A stretch of 64,000 nt of DNA from an uncultured Clostridia bacterium (GTDB lineage: Bacteria; Bacillota; Clostridia; Christensenellales; UBA1242): contig CAKVMI010000003.1 in NCBI GenBank assembly GCA_934772525.1, positions 124,001 through 188,000 on the forward strand, in the 5' to 3' direction. Below, in pieces: positions 44,343 through 53,527 of the stretch (its first letter is position 1; each line of letters begins with the position of its first letter). A program made the translations under genes and the position numbers. Below the pieces are notes generated by a model. The model saw only the letters and a program-made list of their open reading frames with translations. It was not told the origin of the DNA and ran no database searches.

Positions 44343-44518
44343 TACTAATTTCACCCCGCTTTTTGTAAAATTCCTGTGATATTTTAACACCTATATAGTA
44401 ATATTGTCAAGGGTTTAACACAAAATTTTCACAAAAAGTAAAAAATAACGCTTGTTAAGTTGGCTTAAAAAATTGAAGACAAACTGAAGTTATTTTTAAA
44501 ATGCATTAACCCAAAACA

Positions 44519-44917
44519 CTAATTTAATCTTAAAAGGTTACAAACTGCATGCAAATCGTCTTGTTTGTAGTTTGCAAATTTTTTATTTTCTGGTAATACG
44601 GATGGTAAAATGTGGTAGTGTAAATGCATTACCGATTGGCCAGAACTTTCGCCATTATTTACGACAATTTGAACGCCGTCAAAACCTAAATTATTTACAT
44701 AATGCTCGGCAATTTTTTTGGTATACATTGTAATTAAATTGAGTTTATCTTGTGGGGTTTTTAAAAAGTTTTGAGTATGCTCTTTTAGTACCACCAAAGT
44801 ATGACCTAAGCAATCTGCTGAAATATCCAAAAATGCCAAGCAATTTTCATCTTCAAAAACTTTGTAACTTGGGATATCTCCCTTTACGATTTTACAAAAA
44901 ATACAATCGTTATTCAT
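44519..44917 (-). CDS. HIT-family nucleotide hydrolase
   Basis: 132 aa. CIFCKIVKGDIPSYKVFEDE at the start and the histidine triad HLHYHILP (H-x-H-x-H) near residue 100 define the Hint branch, which hydrolyses adenosine phosphoramidates and aminoacyl-adenylates. Cys pairs at the N-terminus (CIFC) may bind zinc with later residues. The start overlaps the end of mtaB by eight bases, so it is the last gene of the ychF-rsmE-mtaB-HIT operon. Confidence 0.94.
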   Translation of the reverse strand: MNNDCIFCKIVKGDIPSYKVFEDENCLAFLDISADCLGHTLVVLKEHTQNFLKTPQDKLNLITMYTKKIAEHYVNNLGFDGVQIVVNNGESSGQSVMHLHYHILPSVLPENKKFANYKQDDLHAVCNLLRLN

Positions 44918-46178
44918 AAATTATTTCTCCTTTCATTCCGTCTTTAAATGGTTCTATTAACCTGACATTAACCACTTTGTTTATAAGTGCAATGCAGTCA
45001 CTTTTTATGTAACACTTGATGTAACCCTTGGTGTAGCCTTCTAAAAATCCATTTTGGGTAGTTTCTATAAGGACTTCGTCAGTGACGCCTATATTTTCTT
45101 TCAAGAACTTATTTTTTTGTGCGACTTCAAGTTCGGTCATTTTTGCTACCCTGTTCTTTACAATCGAGCCATTAAGTATTCCCCATTTTTCTGCCACCGT
45201 GCCATCACGCTTACTATATGGAAAAATGTGCATAAATGCGAAATTGCACTTTTTAACAAAGTCTAAACTATTGTTAAATTCTTCTTCCGTTTCGGTTGGA
45301 AAACCAACTATTATGTCGGTAGATATTGTTGCATTTGGGAAGTAACTACGAATCTTTTCAACCGCTTGCATATATTCTGCCGTTGTATATTTTCGATTCA
45401 TCTTTTTTAGCGTACTATCGTCGCCCGATTGAAGTGCTAAGTGAAAGAATGGACAAAATGCTGGTAACTTTTGAAGTGCGGACAACAATTCGTCTGTAAG
45501 GGTTCCCATTTCAAAGGAAGAAAAACGAAGTCTAACCCCAGGATACATTTTAAATAAATTTACCACATCTACCAGTGTGCATTGTGGGTTTAAATCTTTC
45601 CCGAAGCCTGCAATATTTATGCCAACTAATACGACTTCTAGTGAGTTTTTTGTAACAATATCTAATTCGTTACTAATTGACGAAAGCGTTCTACTACGTT
45701 CCCTACCCCTTGTGTATGGAATAATGCAATAAGTACAAAAGTTGTTGCAACCGTCTTGAATTTTTATAAACGAGCGAATTCGGTTTCCCGAAATTAAAAA
45801 GTTGTCGTTATATTCCCTTTCTTCGGGGTAATTTGCAAGACCAGTAAAATCACTTAAAATTGCATCCACAATTTTTTCTTTACTGGATGTTCCGAGCACT
45901 GCTTTTACATTTGGTCTATTTACGTAACTTTCTCTATGCAGTTTACTAGAGCAACCCATAATATAGATTTTTGCGTTGGGATTAATTTTGTTTATCTTTG
46001 CAATAATTCCCCTAGATTTATGTTCGGCTTCGTTGGTCACTGCACAAGTATTAATAACGTAAACATCAGCAAACTCGAGTGTGGTTGTGGTATCACCATA
46101 CTCTTTTAGTTTATTTATTATCGCTTCACTCTCATAATAATTTACCTTACAACCTAAGGTATAAACGCAAAATTTCAT
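44910..46178 (-). CDS. mtaB: tRNA t6A37 methylthiotransferase MtaB
   Basis: 422 aa. The N-terminal UPF0004 domain has three cysteines (TLGCKVNYYE, VINTCAVTNEAEHKSR, MGCSSKLHRE) for one iron-sulfur cluster. The radical-SAM domain has the CxxxCxxC motif (CNNFCTYCIIPYTRGRERSR). A TRAM-like C-terminus ends the protein. It adds methylthio to N6-threonylcarbamoyladenosine-37 of tRNAs reading ANN codons. QKVNYYES replaces the more usual CKVNQYES, a small change. It follows rsmE by 3 nt. Confidence 0.95.
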   Translation of the reverse strand: MKFCVYTLGCKVNYYESEAIINKLKEYGDTTTTLEFADVYVINTCAVTNEAEHKSRGIIAKINKINPNAKIYIMGCSSKLHRESYVNRPNVKAVLGTSSKEKIVDAILSDFTGLANYPEEREYNDNFLISGNRIRSFIKIQDGCNNFCTYCIIPYTRGRERSRTLSSISNELDIVTKNSLEVVLVGINIAGFGKDLNPQCTLVDVVNLFKMYPGVRLRFSSFEMGTLTDELLSALQKLPAFCPFFHLALQSGDDSTLKKMNRKYTTAEYMQAVEKIRSYFPNATISTDIIVGFPTETEEEFNNSLDFVKKCNFAFMHIFPYSKRDGTVAEKWGILNGSIVKNRVAKMTELEVAQKNKFLKENIGVTDEVLIETTQNGFLEGYTKGYIKCYIKSDCIALINKVVNVRLIEPFKDGMKGEIIYE

Positions 46179-46181
46179 ATC

Positions 46182-46898
46182 CTAAACCTTTAAACTGTCA
46201 CTAAGTACGCTACAAACAAAAAGCCCCGCCGTTTCGGTACGCAAAATTCTTTTACCCAAACTTATACTAGTTGCTCCCGCTTTCAAAATTGTTTCAATTT
46301 CCGAACTATCAAAGCCACCTTCGGGTCCTACAATAACGCCAACCGACTTTATGCCGTTGTACTCACCTAAAACTTCTTGAATATTTTTGTTGTCTTCACG
46401 GGTATTGCAAAGAAGCGTTACATCAAATTGCTTTAAAATAGCGGGTAATTCCTTTATGGTTATACACTCGCTAATATTTAAAATGGTGCTACGCTTACAT
46501 TGTTTGCTTGCGGAAATTGCAATTTTTTCTAGTCTTGCAAGTTTACCCGTATTTTGTTTTACATCACAATTTTTTAAGTATATTGGGATAAGGGCAGTTG
46601 CACCAATTTCGGAGATTTTTTGGGTAATGAGTTCTAGTTTATCTGCCTTGCACAGTGCTTGAATAAGCGTAATTGAAATTGTAGGGTTTGCGGTGTTTTC
46701 GGTCTTTTCTAAAACCTCAAACGTGGCGGAATTTTTTGACAAACCCGTAATTTTGCAGTGGTAATCAAAATTATCGCCATTAAACCCAATAAATTCATCA
46801 CCGACATTCATTCTTAACACATTTTTTAAGTGGTTAAATTCATCGCCCGAAAGCGTTAATAAATTTAACCCGTCCGAACCCAAAAAAAATCTTCGCAT
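46182..46898 (-). CDS. rsmE: 16S rRNA (uracil-1498-N3)-methyltransferase
   Basis: 238 aa. N-terminal PUA-like part (MRRFFLG, HLKNVLRMNVGDEFIGFNG) and C-terminal SPOUT knot (LIQALCKADKLELITQKISE, VGPEGGFDSSEIE, LGKRILRTETAG) bind rRNA and S-adenosylmethionine. It methylates U1498 in the decoding region. Second gene of the operon, 22 nt after ychF and 3 nt before mtaB; this order is common in Firmicutes. Confidence 0.95.
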   Translation of the reverse strand: MRRFFLGSDGLNLLTLSGDEFNHLKNVLRMNVGDEFIGFNGDNFDYHCKITGLSKNSATFEVLEKTENTANPTISITLIQALCKADKLELITQKISEIGATALIPIYLKNCDVKQNTGKLARLEKIAISASKQCKRSTILNISECITIKELPAILKQFDVTLLCNTREDNKNIQEVLGEYNGIKSVGVIVGPEGGFDSSEIETILKAGATSISLGKRILRTETAGLFVCSVLSDSLKV

Positions 46899-46920
46899 AC
46901 ATCTTTCCTTTTTAATTTTT

Positions 46921-48018
46921 TTAAACGTTAAACCTAAATACTATTACGTCGCCGTCTTTTACGACATAGTCTTTGCCTTCCATACGAACCTTTCCAGCGT
47001 CCTTTGCATTTGCAACACTGCCATATTTTACAAGGTCATCATAACTTACAACTTCGGCTTTAATAAAGCCCTTTTCAAAATCTGAATGGATTTTTCCCGC
47101 TGCTCCCGGAGCCTTGGTGCCGTCTAAAATTGTCCACGCCCTAACTTCTTTTTCGCCCGCAGTTAAATACGAAATTTGACCAAGTAACTTGTAGCCTAGT
47201 TTAATAATTCTATTTAGTCCACTAGTTTTTAAGCCCAAGTCTTCTAAAAATAGTTGGCGGTCGGCTGGGTCTAGTTCGGTTAACTCTTGCTCTACTTTTG
47301 CAGAAATCACCAAAACTTCGCTACCTTCCTTTTTTGCATATTCCTTAACTAAACGAACGTACTCTAGGCTGTCTTCATCCTTTTTTAAATCGGCTTCTGC
47401 AATATTGCACGCATAAATTACAGGTTTATCTGTAATTAAAAACAATGACTTTACAAACTTTTTGTCGTCATCTGAAAATTGTATTGTTTTAGCGAGTTTC
47501 CCATTATTTAGTGCTTCAATTATTGTATCTACAATTTTTAGTTGGCTTGCACCTTCTTTATCTCCAGCCCTTGCAGACTTTTCAAACCTAACTCTTTGCT
47601 TTGTTAGACTTTCAAGGTCGGATAAAAGAAGTTCGGTGTTTATAACTTCAATATCTCGTATTGGGTCTACCTTACCATCTACATGGATAATGTTTTCATC
47701 ATCAAAACATCTGACAACTTGTACTATTGCGTCACACTCTCTAATAGACGCCAAAAATTGGTTGCCCAAACCTTCGCCCTTACTTGCACCCTTTACAAGA
47801 CCTGCAATATCTACAAACTTTAAACTTGCTGGGGTTATTTTTTGTGTGTTATACATTTTGCCTAAAACGTTTAACCTTTCGTCTGGCACATCTACTATTC
47901 CTATATTTGGTTCTATTGTGCAAAATGGATAGTTTGCACTTTCTGCACCCGCATTTGTAAGTGCGTTAAATAATGTACTTTTTCCTACATTTGGTAATCC
48001 TACTAGTCCTAATTCCAT
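46921..48018 (-). CDS. ychF: Obg-like ribosome-binding ATPase YchF
   Basis: 365 aa, standard length. GLVGLPNVGKSTLFNALTN is the P-loop, DIAGLVKGASKGEGLGNQFL the switch II region, and NIAE in place of NKxD explains the preference for ATP. A coiled-coil insert (ELLLSDLESLTKQRVRFEKS) and a C-terminal TGS domain (RAWTILDGTKAPGAAGKIHS, VVKDGDVIVFRF) complete it. It binds ribosomes and has roles in stress responses. Confidence 0.97.
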   Translation of the reverse strand: MELGLVGLPNVGKSTLFNALTNAGAESANYPFCTIEPNIGIVDVPDERLNVLGKMYNTQKITPASLKFVDIAGLVKGASKGEGLGNQFLASIRECDAIVQVVRCFDDENIIHVDGKVDPIRDIEVINTELLLSDLESLTKQRVRFEKSARAGDKEGASQLKIVDTIIEALNNGKLAKTIQFSDDDKKFVKSLFLITDKPVIYACNIAEADLKKDEDSLEYVRLVKEYAKKEGSEVLVISAKVEQELTELDPADRQLFLEDLGLKTSGLNRIIKLGYKLLGQISYLTAGEKEVRAWTILDGTKAPGAAGKIHSDFEKGFIKAEVVSYDDLVKYGSVANAKDAGKVRMEGKDYVVKDGDVIVFRFNV

Positions 48019-48246
48019 ATTAATCTCCTAAAAATTTTTCGCTTGCTATTATACTATACTTGAAATTAAAAATAAAGTAAATTTGAATTTTTGTAGTATT
48101 TATATGCTTTACAAAGTGGAAGTTTTGCAAGTTAGACCAACCGATCCAAAAATTTTTTTTAAAAAACAGTTTGAAAACCCACAAATTTTAGTGTAAAATA
48201 AATTTGATAAAATTTCAGACGAAAAAATAAAAAGTTGGAGAATAAT

Positions 48247-48996
48247 ATGGAAATTATAGAAAACAAAATTTGTAATCATTCGTCAAGAATTTTTGTGCCG
48301 AAAGACCCAAAAGAAGTGCTTATTGCCATTCACGGCTTTGCTGGAGATAAAAATAGTTCGGTAATTATTGCAATTGCAAAAAATTTGGTGGCGTTAGGGA
48401 TTTGCACAATTTCGTTTGAACTTCCTTGTCACGGAGCCGATGCGTGCAATTCAAATCTTAATTTTTTTGACTGCATAAATAGTGTTGCTGAAATTATAAA
48501 TTTTGCAGAAAACACATACAAAAATTTGCCAATATCAATATTTGCAACAAGTTTTGGTGCCTTTTTGATTTTAAATTATCTAAAAACTTGCGATAAAAAA
48601 TTTAAAGCGGTTATTTTACGTTCCCCCGCTATAGATATGCCAAACATTTTGGTTAATAAAATTTTACCCAAACACAATCTTAGTTTAATTGACCTTAATA
48701 AAACACAGAATTTAGGATACGGAAACCCATTATATGTAGATAAAAAATTTATTGTCGACTTGTATTCAAATGCATTAGATAATAGTTTCAGTGAACCAAA
48801 TAACACATATTTTATTTTGCAAGGACTAAAAGATGACATTGTAGACCCAAATTATGTATTTGATTTTTGCGAAAAACATTTTAAAAACAGATTTTTTCTT
48901 TATAAATTTGAAAACGCCGACCACCGCTATAAAAATCCTGGCGAGTTGGAACAAATTGTAAACATCACTCGCAATATTTTGACTAGGACTAAATAA
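48247..48996 (+). CDS. Alpha/beta hydrolase (serine esterase/peptidase-like)
   Basis: 249 aa from the ATG at 48247; TTGGAG at 48235-48240 is the ribosome site, so the TTG within it is not the start. The oxyanion loop IAIHGFAGDKNSS, nucleophile elbow FATSFGAFLIL (a G-x-S-x-G variant with A-T-S-F-G), acid in QGLKDDIVDPNYVF and His in NADHRYKNPGE form the catalytic set. Substrate unknown. Plus strand, immediately upstream of the ABC-F gene, possibly one transcript. Confidence 0.85.
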   Translation: MEIIENKICNHSSRIFVPKDPKEVLIAIHGFAGDKNSSVIIAIAKNLVALGICTISFELPCHGADACNSNLNFFDCINSVAEIINFAENTYKNLPISIFATSFGAFLILNYLKTCDKKFKAVILRSPAIDMPNILVNKILPKHNLSLIDLNKTQNLGYGNPLYVDKKFIVDLYSNALDNSFSEPNNTYFILQGLKDDIVDPNYVFDFCEKHFKNRFFLYKFENADHRYKNPGELEQIVNITRNILTRTK

Positions 48997-49036
48997 ACTT
49001 TATTTCAATACCATCTTTTATATAGGAGGTGAAATT

Positions 49037-50590
49037 ATGTTTGAAGTGAGAAATTTATCTATTACTACACTTTCGGGAAGAAAAATTTTAGAAAATGTGA
49101 GTTTTTTGGCTAATGACGGAGATAACATCGCTATCATTGGAGAAGAAGGCAACGGGAAAACCACACTTCTTCGGGCTATAGTTAATAGAGAATCTCTTTC
49201 GGGTTCTTTTATTGTAAACGGGACCATAAAGACCGACTCAAATAATATCGGATACTTAGAACAAATTTTAGACCCCGCTTGGAACGACTTAACGGCTTTA
49301 GACTACATACTGCAAGACACTCCTACTTCCGAACCCAATTACGAGATATATAATGACTTTGGAGATATTGCTCAAATTGTAAGTCAATTTGGTTTAAAGG
49401 AAGATTTTTTGGATGGCGTTCAACCTATTGGCACTTTATCGGGTGGCGAAAAAGTTAAATTACAACTATTAAAATTAATGTATAAAAAGCCAACATTAAT
49501 ATTAATGGACGAACCAACAAATGATTTAGATATTTCGACCCTAGAATTTTTGGAAGACTTTATAAACAAAAAAAACTGTCCTATTATATATGTTTCGCAC
49601 GATGAAACTCTTTTGGAGCATACAGCAAATCACATTTTGCACTTGGAACAGATTAAAAGAAAAACCGAACCACGAGCAACATTTGCAACCGCCACATACA
49701 CCGAATATGTAACGGAACGGCTTGCATCCATTGAAAAACAAGACCAAATTGCAACACAAGAACAAGCCGAAAGAAAAGAACAACTAAGAATAACCAATGA
49801 AATTAAGGGTCGAATTCAGCAAGCAAACCCTGGGCGAACCAACTCAATGAGAGCAGTTATTGCAAGGGAAGCAAGATGGGAGCGAACAAAGGTAACCGAA
49901 CATACCGATACCGAAGACAGCATAAAAGTAAGATTTTTTAATAAAACAACTCTTCCTAATCAAAAAGTCGTTTTAAATATGTCGCTTCCTGAACTTTCTA
50001 TAAATGGCAGAGTGCTTGCAAAAGATATCAAATTGGATATTGTAGGCCCCACAAAAGTTGTAATTGTTGGTAATAACGGCTGTGGCAAAAGCACATTTTT
50101 AAAACAAATTGTTAACTATTACTCAACAAACGACATTAGCGGAATTAAAGTATCGTATATGCCACAAAATTATGATGATTTTTTAAACCTAAACGAAACT
50201 CCTTTAGACTTTTTGTGTAAAGATGCAGACAAAGAAGAAAAGGAAATGGTTAGAAAAACATTGGGCAGATTAAAATTTACATCCGACGAAATGACCACCG
50301 AAATTAAAAGACTTTCTGGCGGACAAAGAGCAAAAATCTACTTAACTAAAATAATGCTAAGCGATAGCAATGTTTTAATTTTAGACGAACCTACAAGAAA
50401 CTTAAGCCCTTTATCAAACCCTGCCGTTAGAAGTTTATTTTCGTCATACGGTGGAGCCATTATAAGCATATCTCATGATAGAAAATTTATATCCGAAGTT
50501 TTTGATGAAGCGTACGAATTAACCAAAAATGGACTTAAAAATGCCGATTATTTACTAAAAGAAAACAACAACTCGAGTTTGGAGTCTTAA
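49037..50590 (+). CDS. ABC-F family ATPase, resembling ribosome-protection type
   Basis: 517 aa, two ATPase halves. First: GEEGNGKTT, LSGGEKVKLQ, ILMDEPTNDLD. Second: GNNGCGKST, LSGGQRAKIY, LILDEPTRNLSPLSNPAVRS. The second Walker B region, DEPTRN(L/F)SPLSNP, is typical of a Firmicutes group often annotated as antibiotic-resistance-like ABC-F proteins; resistance itself cannot be deduced. The interdomain linker carries REARWERTKVTEHTD. Superb AGGAGGTG ribosome site 6 nt before the ATG. Different from the 649-aa ABC-F at 34256. Confidence 0.9.
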   Translation: MFEVRNLSITTLSGRKILENVSFLANDGDNIAIIGEEGNGKTTLLRAIVNRESLSGSFIVNGTIKTDSNNIGYLEQILDPAWNDLTALDYILQDTPTSEPNYEIYNDFGDIAQIVSQFGLKEDFLDGVQPIGTLSGGEKVKLQLLKLMYKKPTLILMDEPTNDLDISTLEFLEDFINKKNCPIIYVSHDETLLEHTANHILHLEQIKRKTEPRATFATATYTEYVTERLASIEKQDQIATQEQAERKEQLRITNEIKGRIQQANPGRTNSMRAVIAREARWERTKVTEHTDTEDSIKVRFFNKTTLPNQKVVLNMSLPELSINGRVLAKDIKLDIVGPTKVVIVGNNGCGKSTFLKQIVNYYSTNDISGIKVSYMPQNYDDFLNLNETPLDFLCKDADKEEKEMVRKTLGRLKFTSDEMTTEIKRLSGGQRAKIYLTKIMLSDSNVLILDEPTRNLSPLSNPAVRSLFSSYGGAIISISHDRKFISEVFDEAYELTKNGLKNADYLLKENNNSSLES

Positions 50591-50592
50591 TG

Positions 50593-50635
50593 AAAAAGTG
50601 AACCGATAAATAAATATAATTGGTTCACTTTTTTT
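50593..50635. terminator. Terminator of the ABC-F gene
   Basis: AAAAAGTGAACC pairs with GGTTCACTTTTTTT. May act in both directions. Confidence 0.8.
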
Positions 50636-50708
50636 AATTTACCGATTGCGATTTAATGTAAAATGTATTATTGTATTCGTATTATTTTTGTATTTGGATT
50701 GGGTGGGG

Positions 50709-51191
50709 TTATTGGTGAATGGTTAGGTCGGCTAGAGCGAAATTTATTACCTTTTTTAAGTCGCTCAAACTAACTTCCACTTGGTACCCTATTTTTCCGC
50801 CCGAAAAGATTATAGTATCAAAATTTTCGGAAGATGAATCTATAACCGTTTTAAATTGTTTTTTCATACCGATAGGGGAACACCCGCCGTGGATGTAACC
50901 AGTTAATGGCAATAAGTCTTTGCTTTTTAACATTTCAATGCTTTTTTCGGCGACCGCCTTTGCACATTTTTTTAAATCCATTTCGGCATCTACCGGAATT
51001 AAAAATACATAGTTTTGTCCGCTTTTACCGACGGTCACTAGCGTTTTAAAAACTTTTTCGGGGTCTTGACCTAAAACCTTTGCAACGTCGCTTCCGCTAA
51101 TTGCACCGCTACCGAGGTAATTATATTGATTATATTTAATTTTCTTTTGGTCTAAAATTCTCATTACATTTGTTTTTTCTTCTGTTTTCAT
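50709..51191 (-). CDS. ybaK: Cys-tRNA(Pro) deacylase YbaK
   Basis: 160 aa. The YbaK/ProX editing fold is recognised by SDVAKVLGQDPEKVFKTLVT, VFLIPVDAEMDLKKCAKAV and the loop GYIHGGCSPIGMKKQFKTVI; the catalytic Lys lies in FKTLV. It hydrolyses Cys-tRNA-Pro made in error by prolyl-tRNA synthetase. It has GGAAAC-type upstream spacing; monocistronic and divergent from nothing, with ABC-F convergent on it. Confidence 0.93.
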   Translation of the reverse strand: MKTEEKTNVMRILDQKKIKYNQYNYLGSGAISGSDVAKVLGQDPEKVFKTLVTVGKSGQNYVFLIPVDAEMDLKKCAKAVAEKSIEMLKSKDLLPLTGYIHGGCSPIGMKKQFKTVIDSSSENFDTIIFSGGKIGYQVEVSLSDLKKVINFALADLTIHQ

Positions 51192-51250
51192 TTTGTTTCC
51201 TTTATTTTAGTACTAATATGATTATACATACCAAAGTTAATTTTTGCAAA

Positions 51251-51280
51251 TTAAAAACCCGTTTCGTTATTTGAAACGGG
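51251..51280 (-). terminator. Terminator of the Cys/Lys-rich gene
   Basis: CCCGTTTC pairs with GAAACGGG around seven bases; on the minus strand TTTTTAATTT follows. Confidence 0.8.
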
Positions 51281-51296
51281 AAATTAAAATTAATTT

Positions 51297-51755
51297 TTAT
51301 CTAGACTTAGTGTCGTATAATCGGCTTTTTGGAGTAGATACGGTGTTACCTAATTTACAATTACACTTTTTGTCTGGATTTGTTTCGGGACAATTACACT
51401 TTTTAGTGCGGGAAGTTTTACATCCGCAATTTTTGTTTTGTGCCGTTGTTTTGGTACGATTCCCGAGCTTTGCTGAACAACCTTTAGTTCTGGTGCCTGT
51501 ACTTAATTTTGCAGAGCACGCCTTGGTTTTAGTGCCACAAGCTTTGGTAGATGCACTTATCTTTACACCTACTTTTTGCTTCGCACAACAGTTTTTTGTG
51601 CTAGATTTTGTAGTTGAACCTGAGCACGCTTTTGTTTTTGTGGAGCAATTTCTAGTTCTTGTAGAACTTGACTTTGCTGAGCACCCACGAGTGCTTACCT
51701 TAGCACTACAAGACTTAACCTTACTTGAACCACACGCTTTTTGTTTTGTTGCCAT
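51297..51755 (-). CDS. Cysteine- and lysine-rich low-complexity protein
   Basis: 152 aa with 16 Cys, about a fifth Lys/Arg, and many Ser/Thr/Ala. Cys occur as short K-x-C-S-x-K blocks (KACGSSKVKSCSAKVSTRGC, TRTRNCSTKTKACSGSTTKS) then CGC and KKCNC pairs near the end. No signal peptide, no helix or strand pattern. A strong AGGAGG site 6 nt ahead and a clean terminator show that it is a real expressed gene. Possible roles are metal binding, DNA compaction or spore/coat structure; I cannot choose. The opposite strand is open only as a shadow. Confidence 0.8.
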   Translation of the reverse strand: MATKQKACGSSKVKSCSAKVSTRGCSAKSSSTRTRNCSTKTKACSGSTTKSSTKNCCAKQKVGVKISASTKACGTKTKACSAKLSTGTRTKGCSAKLGNRTKTTAQNKNCGCKTSRTKKCNCPETNPDKKCNCKLGNTVSTPKSRLYDTKSR

Positions 51756-51820
51756 AATTTACCTCCTAAAATAAAATATTCTGGCACTACTATTTTGAGA
51801 AAATTTGACAAATTTATTCA

Positions 51821-53434
51821 TTATTTTACAAAATTTAGTCCTGCACCCTTAACAAACTGAAATGGGTCATAAATTAGAATACATTTATTTTCACAATACT
51901 TTTTTAGCGTGGAGATGATTTTTGAAGAGTATAAACTTAAACTTTCTTCCATTTTTATATAAACGATTTCGGCGTCCGAAAGAATTGCTCTAGTAATATT
52001 TAAAAGCGTAAGTAATACTTTATTTTCTATATTACTTGCAAAATCTATTTGGTCTTGTGGAAGAGACTCAATAATTTTTTCAGCACCAAGAGAGTTTAAT
52101 ATTTCAATTATTTTTTCTTCGTCATTTTGAATGATTTGTAGGTTTTCAATTATGTTATCCTTAAACATTTCGTTTTCGTTTGTAACTGGCATAAACTTTT
52201 CTACCAAATTAAGACAATCTAACTGTTTGCCGTTTTTTATTAGTTTAAACTTTTCTTGTTTTTCCGCATTGAAAACCCAAGCAAACTTTTTATCTTGAAA
52301 AACATATATTTTATTTAATTCCAATTCAATTTTTTGGGTGGAAGTATCGTTTAGTATGAAATTCTTTTCACTTGTGATTGTTAAAATAATACTAGGTGGC
52401 GAATTGGATTTTGTGTTAAAAGTGGTATCTTTTTCTGTAGATTTTACGTCTTGAGGGTCGGATAAAGTAACGCTTGTATCCGCCTTTTTGTCTTGGTTTC
52501 CACAATTTAAAAATTCATTAATTCGCTTTACCTTTTCATCCAGTTCAGATATTTCAATGGTAAAATCAAAGGCGTTTTCGGTGAGTTTTACAAAGGAAGT
52601 CGAGTAATCTATAAGCACCAAGAATATTGAAAGTGGCAAAACCAGATTGTTAAACTCAAAATAACAGACCATAAAAACAACCGAAAGCATTGTATACCAG
52701 TAAATTTGGATAAAATTATCCTTTATAGAACGCTTAGAATAAAGAGTATTGTAACTATTTACATACCCCTTTAGTCTTCGCTCTTGCTCTAATAAAACGG
52801 GCGAATTTAAGTTGTATTTATTGATGACATCGCTCATATTTATTATTTCATCTGTTTTTCGTGCCGTTGCCATTTCGTTTGCTTGCATTATGCTACTACT
52901 TTTTTGCTTAGTGTGGTTGTACATTAGTAAAAGCGAATACCCCACCGCACTCATAATAACTAACATCACCCCAACAACGTAACTATAACAAAAAATTATG
53001 ACTAGTAGCACAATAAACTTTATTAGGCTTGCCGTTCTTAAAATAATGGTATCTAGAAAAGTTGCCACACCAAATATATCACTATTGATACAGTAATCAA
53101 GTTTAACATTATCTACTTTCTTTTCTTTAGTTAATAGCACCGACTCTGACACTTTGCGTTGAAGCGAAATATAAGTGCCAGAAATAAGTCCCGTATAATT
53201 AGAATAATTTATGTGCCACGCTATATGCTCCATTATTATTAGCCCCAAGTTTATAGCAAGCCAAATAAGTGCAAGTGTAGTGCTATGCACCGACGCATTA
53301 CTAATAAATGAAGACAGTGCAATTGGTTCGGTTATTGCACAAACTAAAATAACAACATTTGTTAGCACACTTACTGCCATTAGCCGATTTTCTGTAACAA
53401 CTAGTTTTTTCCATTCTTTAAGTGTTTTTATCAT
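51821..53434 (-). CDS. ABC exporter-like membrane protein with degenerate ATPase
   Basis: 537 aa. Residues 1-310 are an exporter-type transmembrane domain with about six helices (LMAVSVLTNVVILVCAITEP, IKFIVLLVIIFCYSYVVGVM). The C-terminal ~200 residues align with an ABC ATPase but are broken: ELNKIYVFQDKKFAWVFNAE has no Walker A, the signature position reads SNIENKVLLTLLNITRAILS instead of LSGGQ, and Walker B is AEIVYIKMEES. A Ser/Asp-rich linker of ~60 residues joins the parts. It probably cannot hydrolyse ATP and may partner another subunit or act as a regulator. Upstream of it is a divergent DUF805 gene. Confidence 0.75.
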   Translation of the reverse strand: MIKTLKEWKKLVVTENRLMAVSVLTNVVILVCAITEPIALSSFISNASVHSTTLALIWLAINLGLIIMEHIAWHINYSNYTGLISGTYISLQRKVSESVLLTKEKKVDNVKLDYCINSDIFGVATFLDTIILRTASLIKFIVLLVIIFCYSYVVGVMLVIMSAVGYSLLLMYNHTKQKSSSIMQANEMATARKTDEIINMSDVINKYNLNSPVLLEQERRLKGYVNSYNTLYSKRSIKDNFIQIYWYTMLSVVFMVCYFEFNNLVLPLSIFLVLIDYSTSFVKLTENAFDFTIEISELDEKVKRINEFLNCGNQDKKADTSVTLSDPQDVKSTEKDTTFNTKSNSPPSIILTITSEKNFILNDTSTQKIELELNKIYVFQDKKFAWVFNAEKQEKFKLIKNGKQLDCLNLVEKFMPVTNENEMFKDNIIENLQIIQNDEEKIIEILNSLGAEKIIESLPQDQIDFASNIENKVLLTLLNITRAILSDAEIVYIKMEESLSLYSSKIISTLKKYCENKCILIYDPFQFVKGAGLNFVK

Positions 53435-53527
53435 AAATCTCCACCAAATTTAAGTTGTAAATATATCATTATTATGTTATAATCACTTAAAAATAATCAA
53501 TATTTGAATTGATTTTAGGAGAAATAT

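Noticed and set aside
51244..51774. Long plus-strand open frame opposite the Cys/Lys-rich gene
   Set aside because: It is an antisense shadow produced by the biased composition; it lacks a ribosome site and the minus frame has one.
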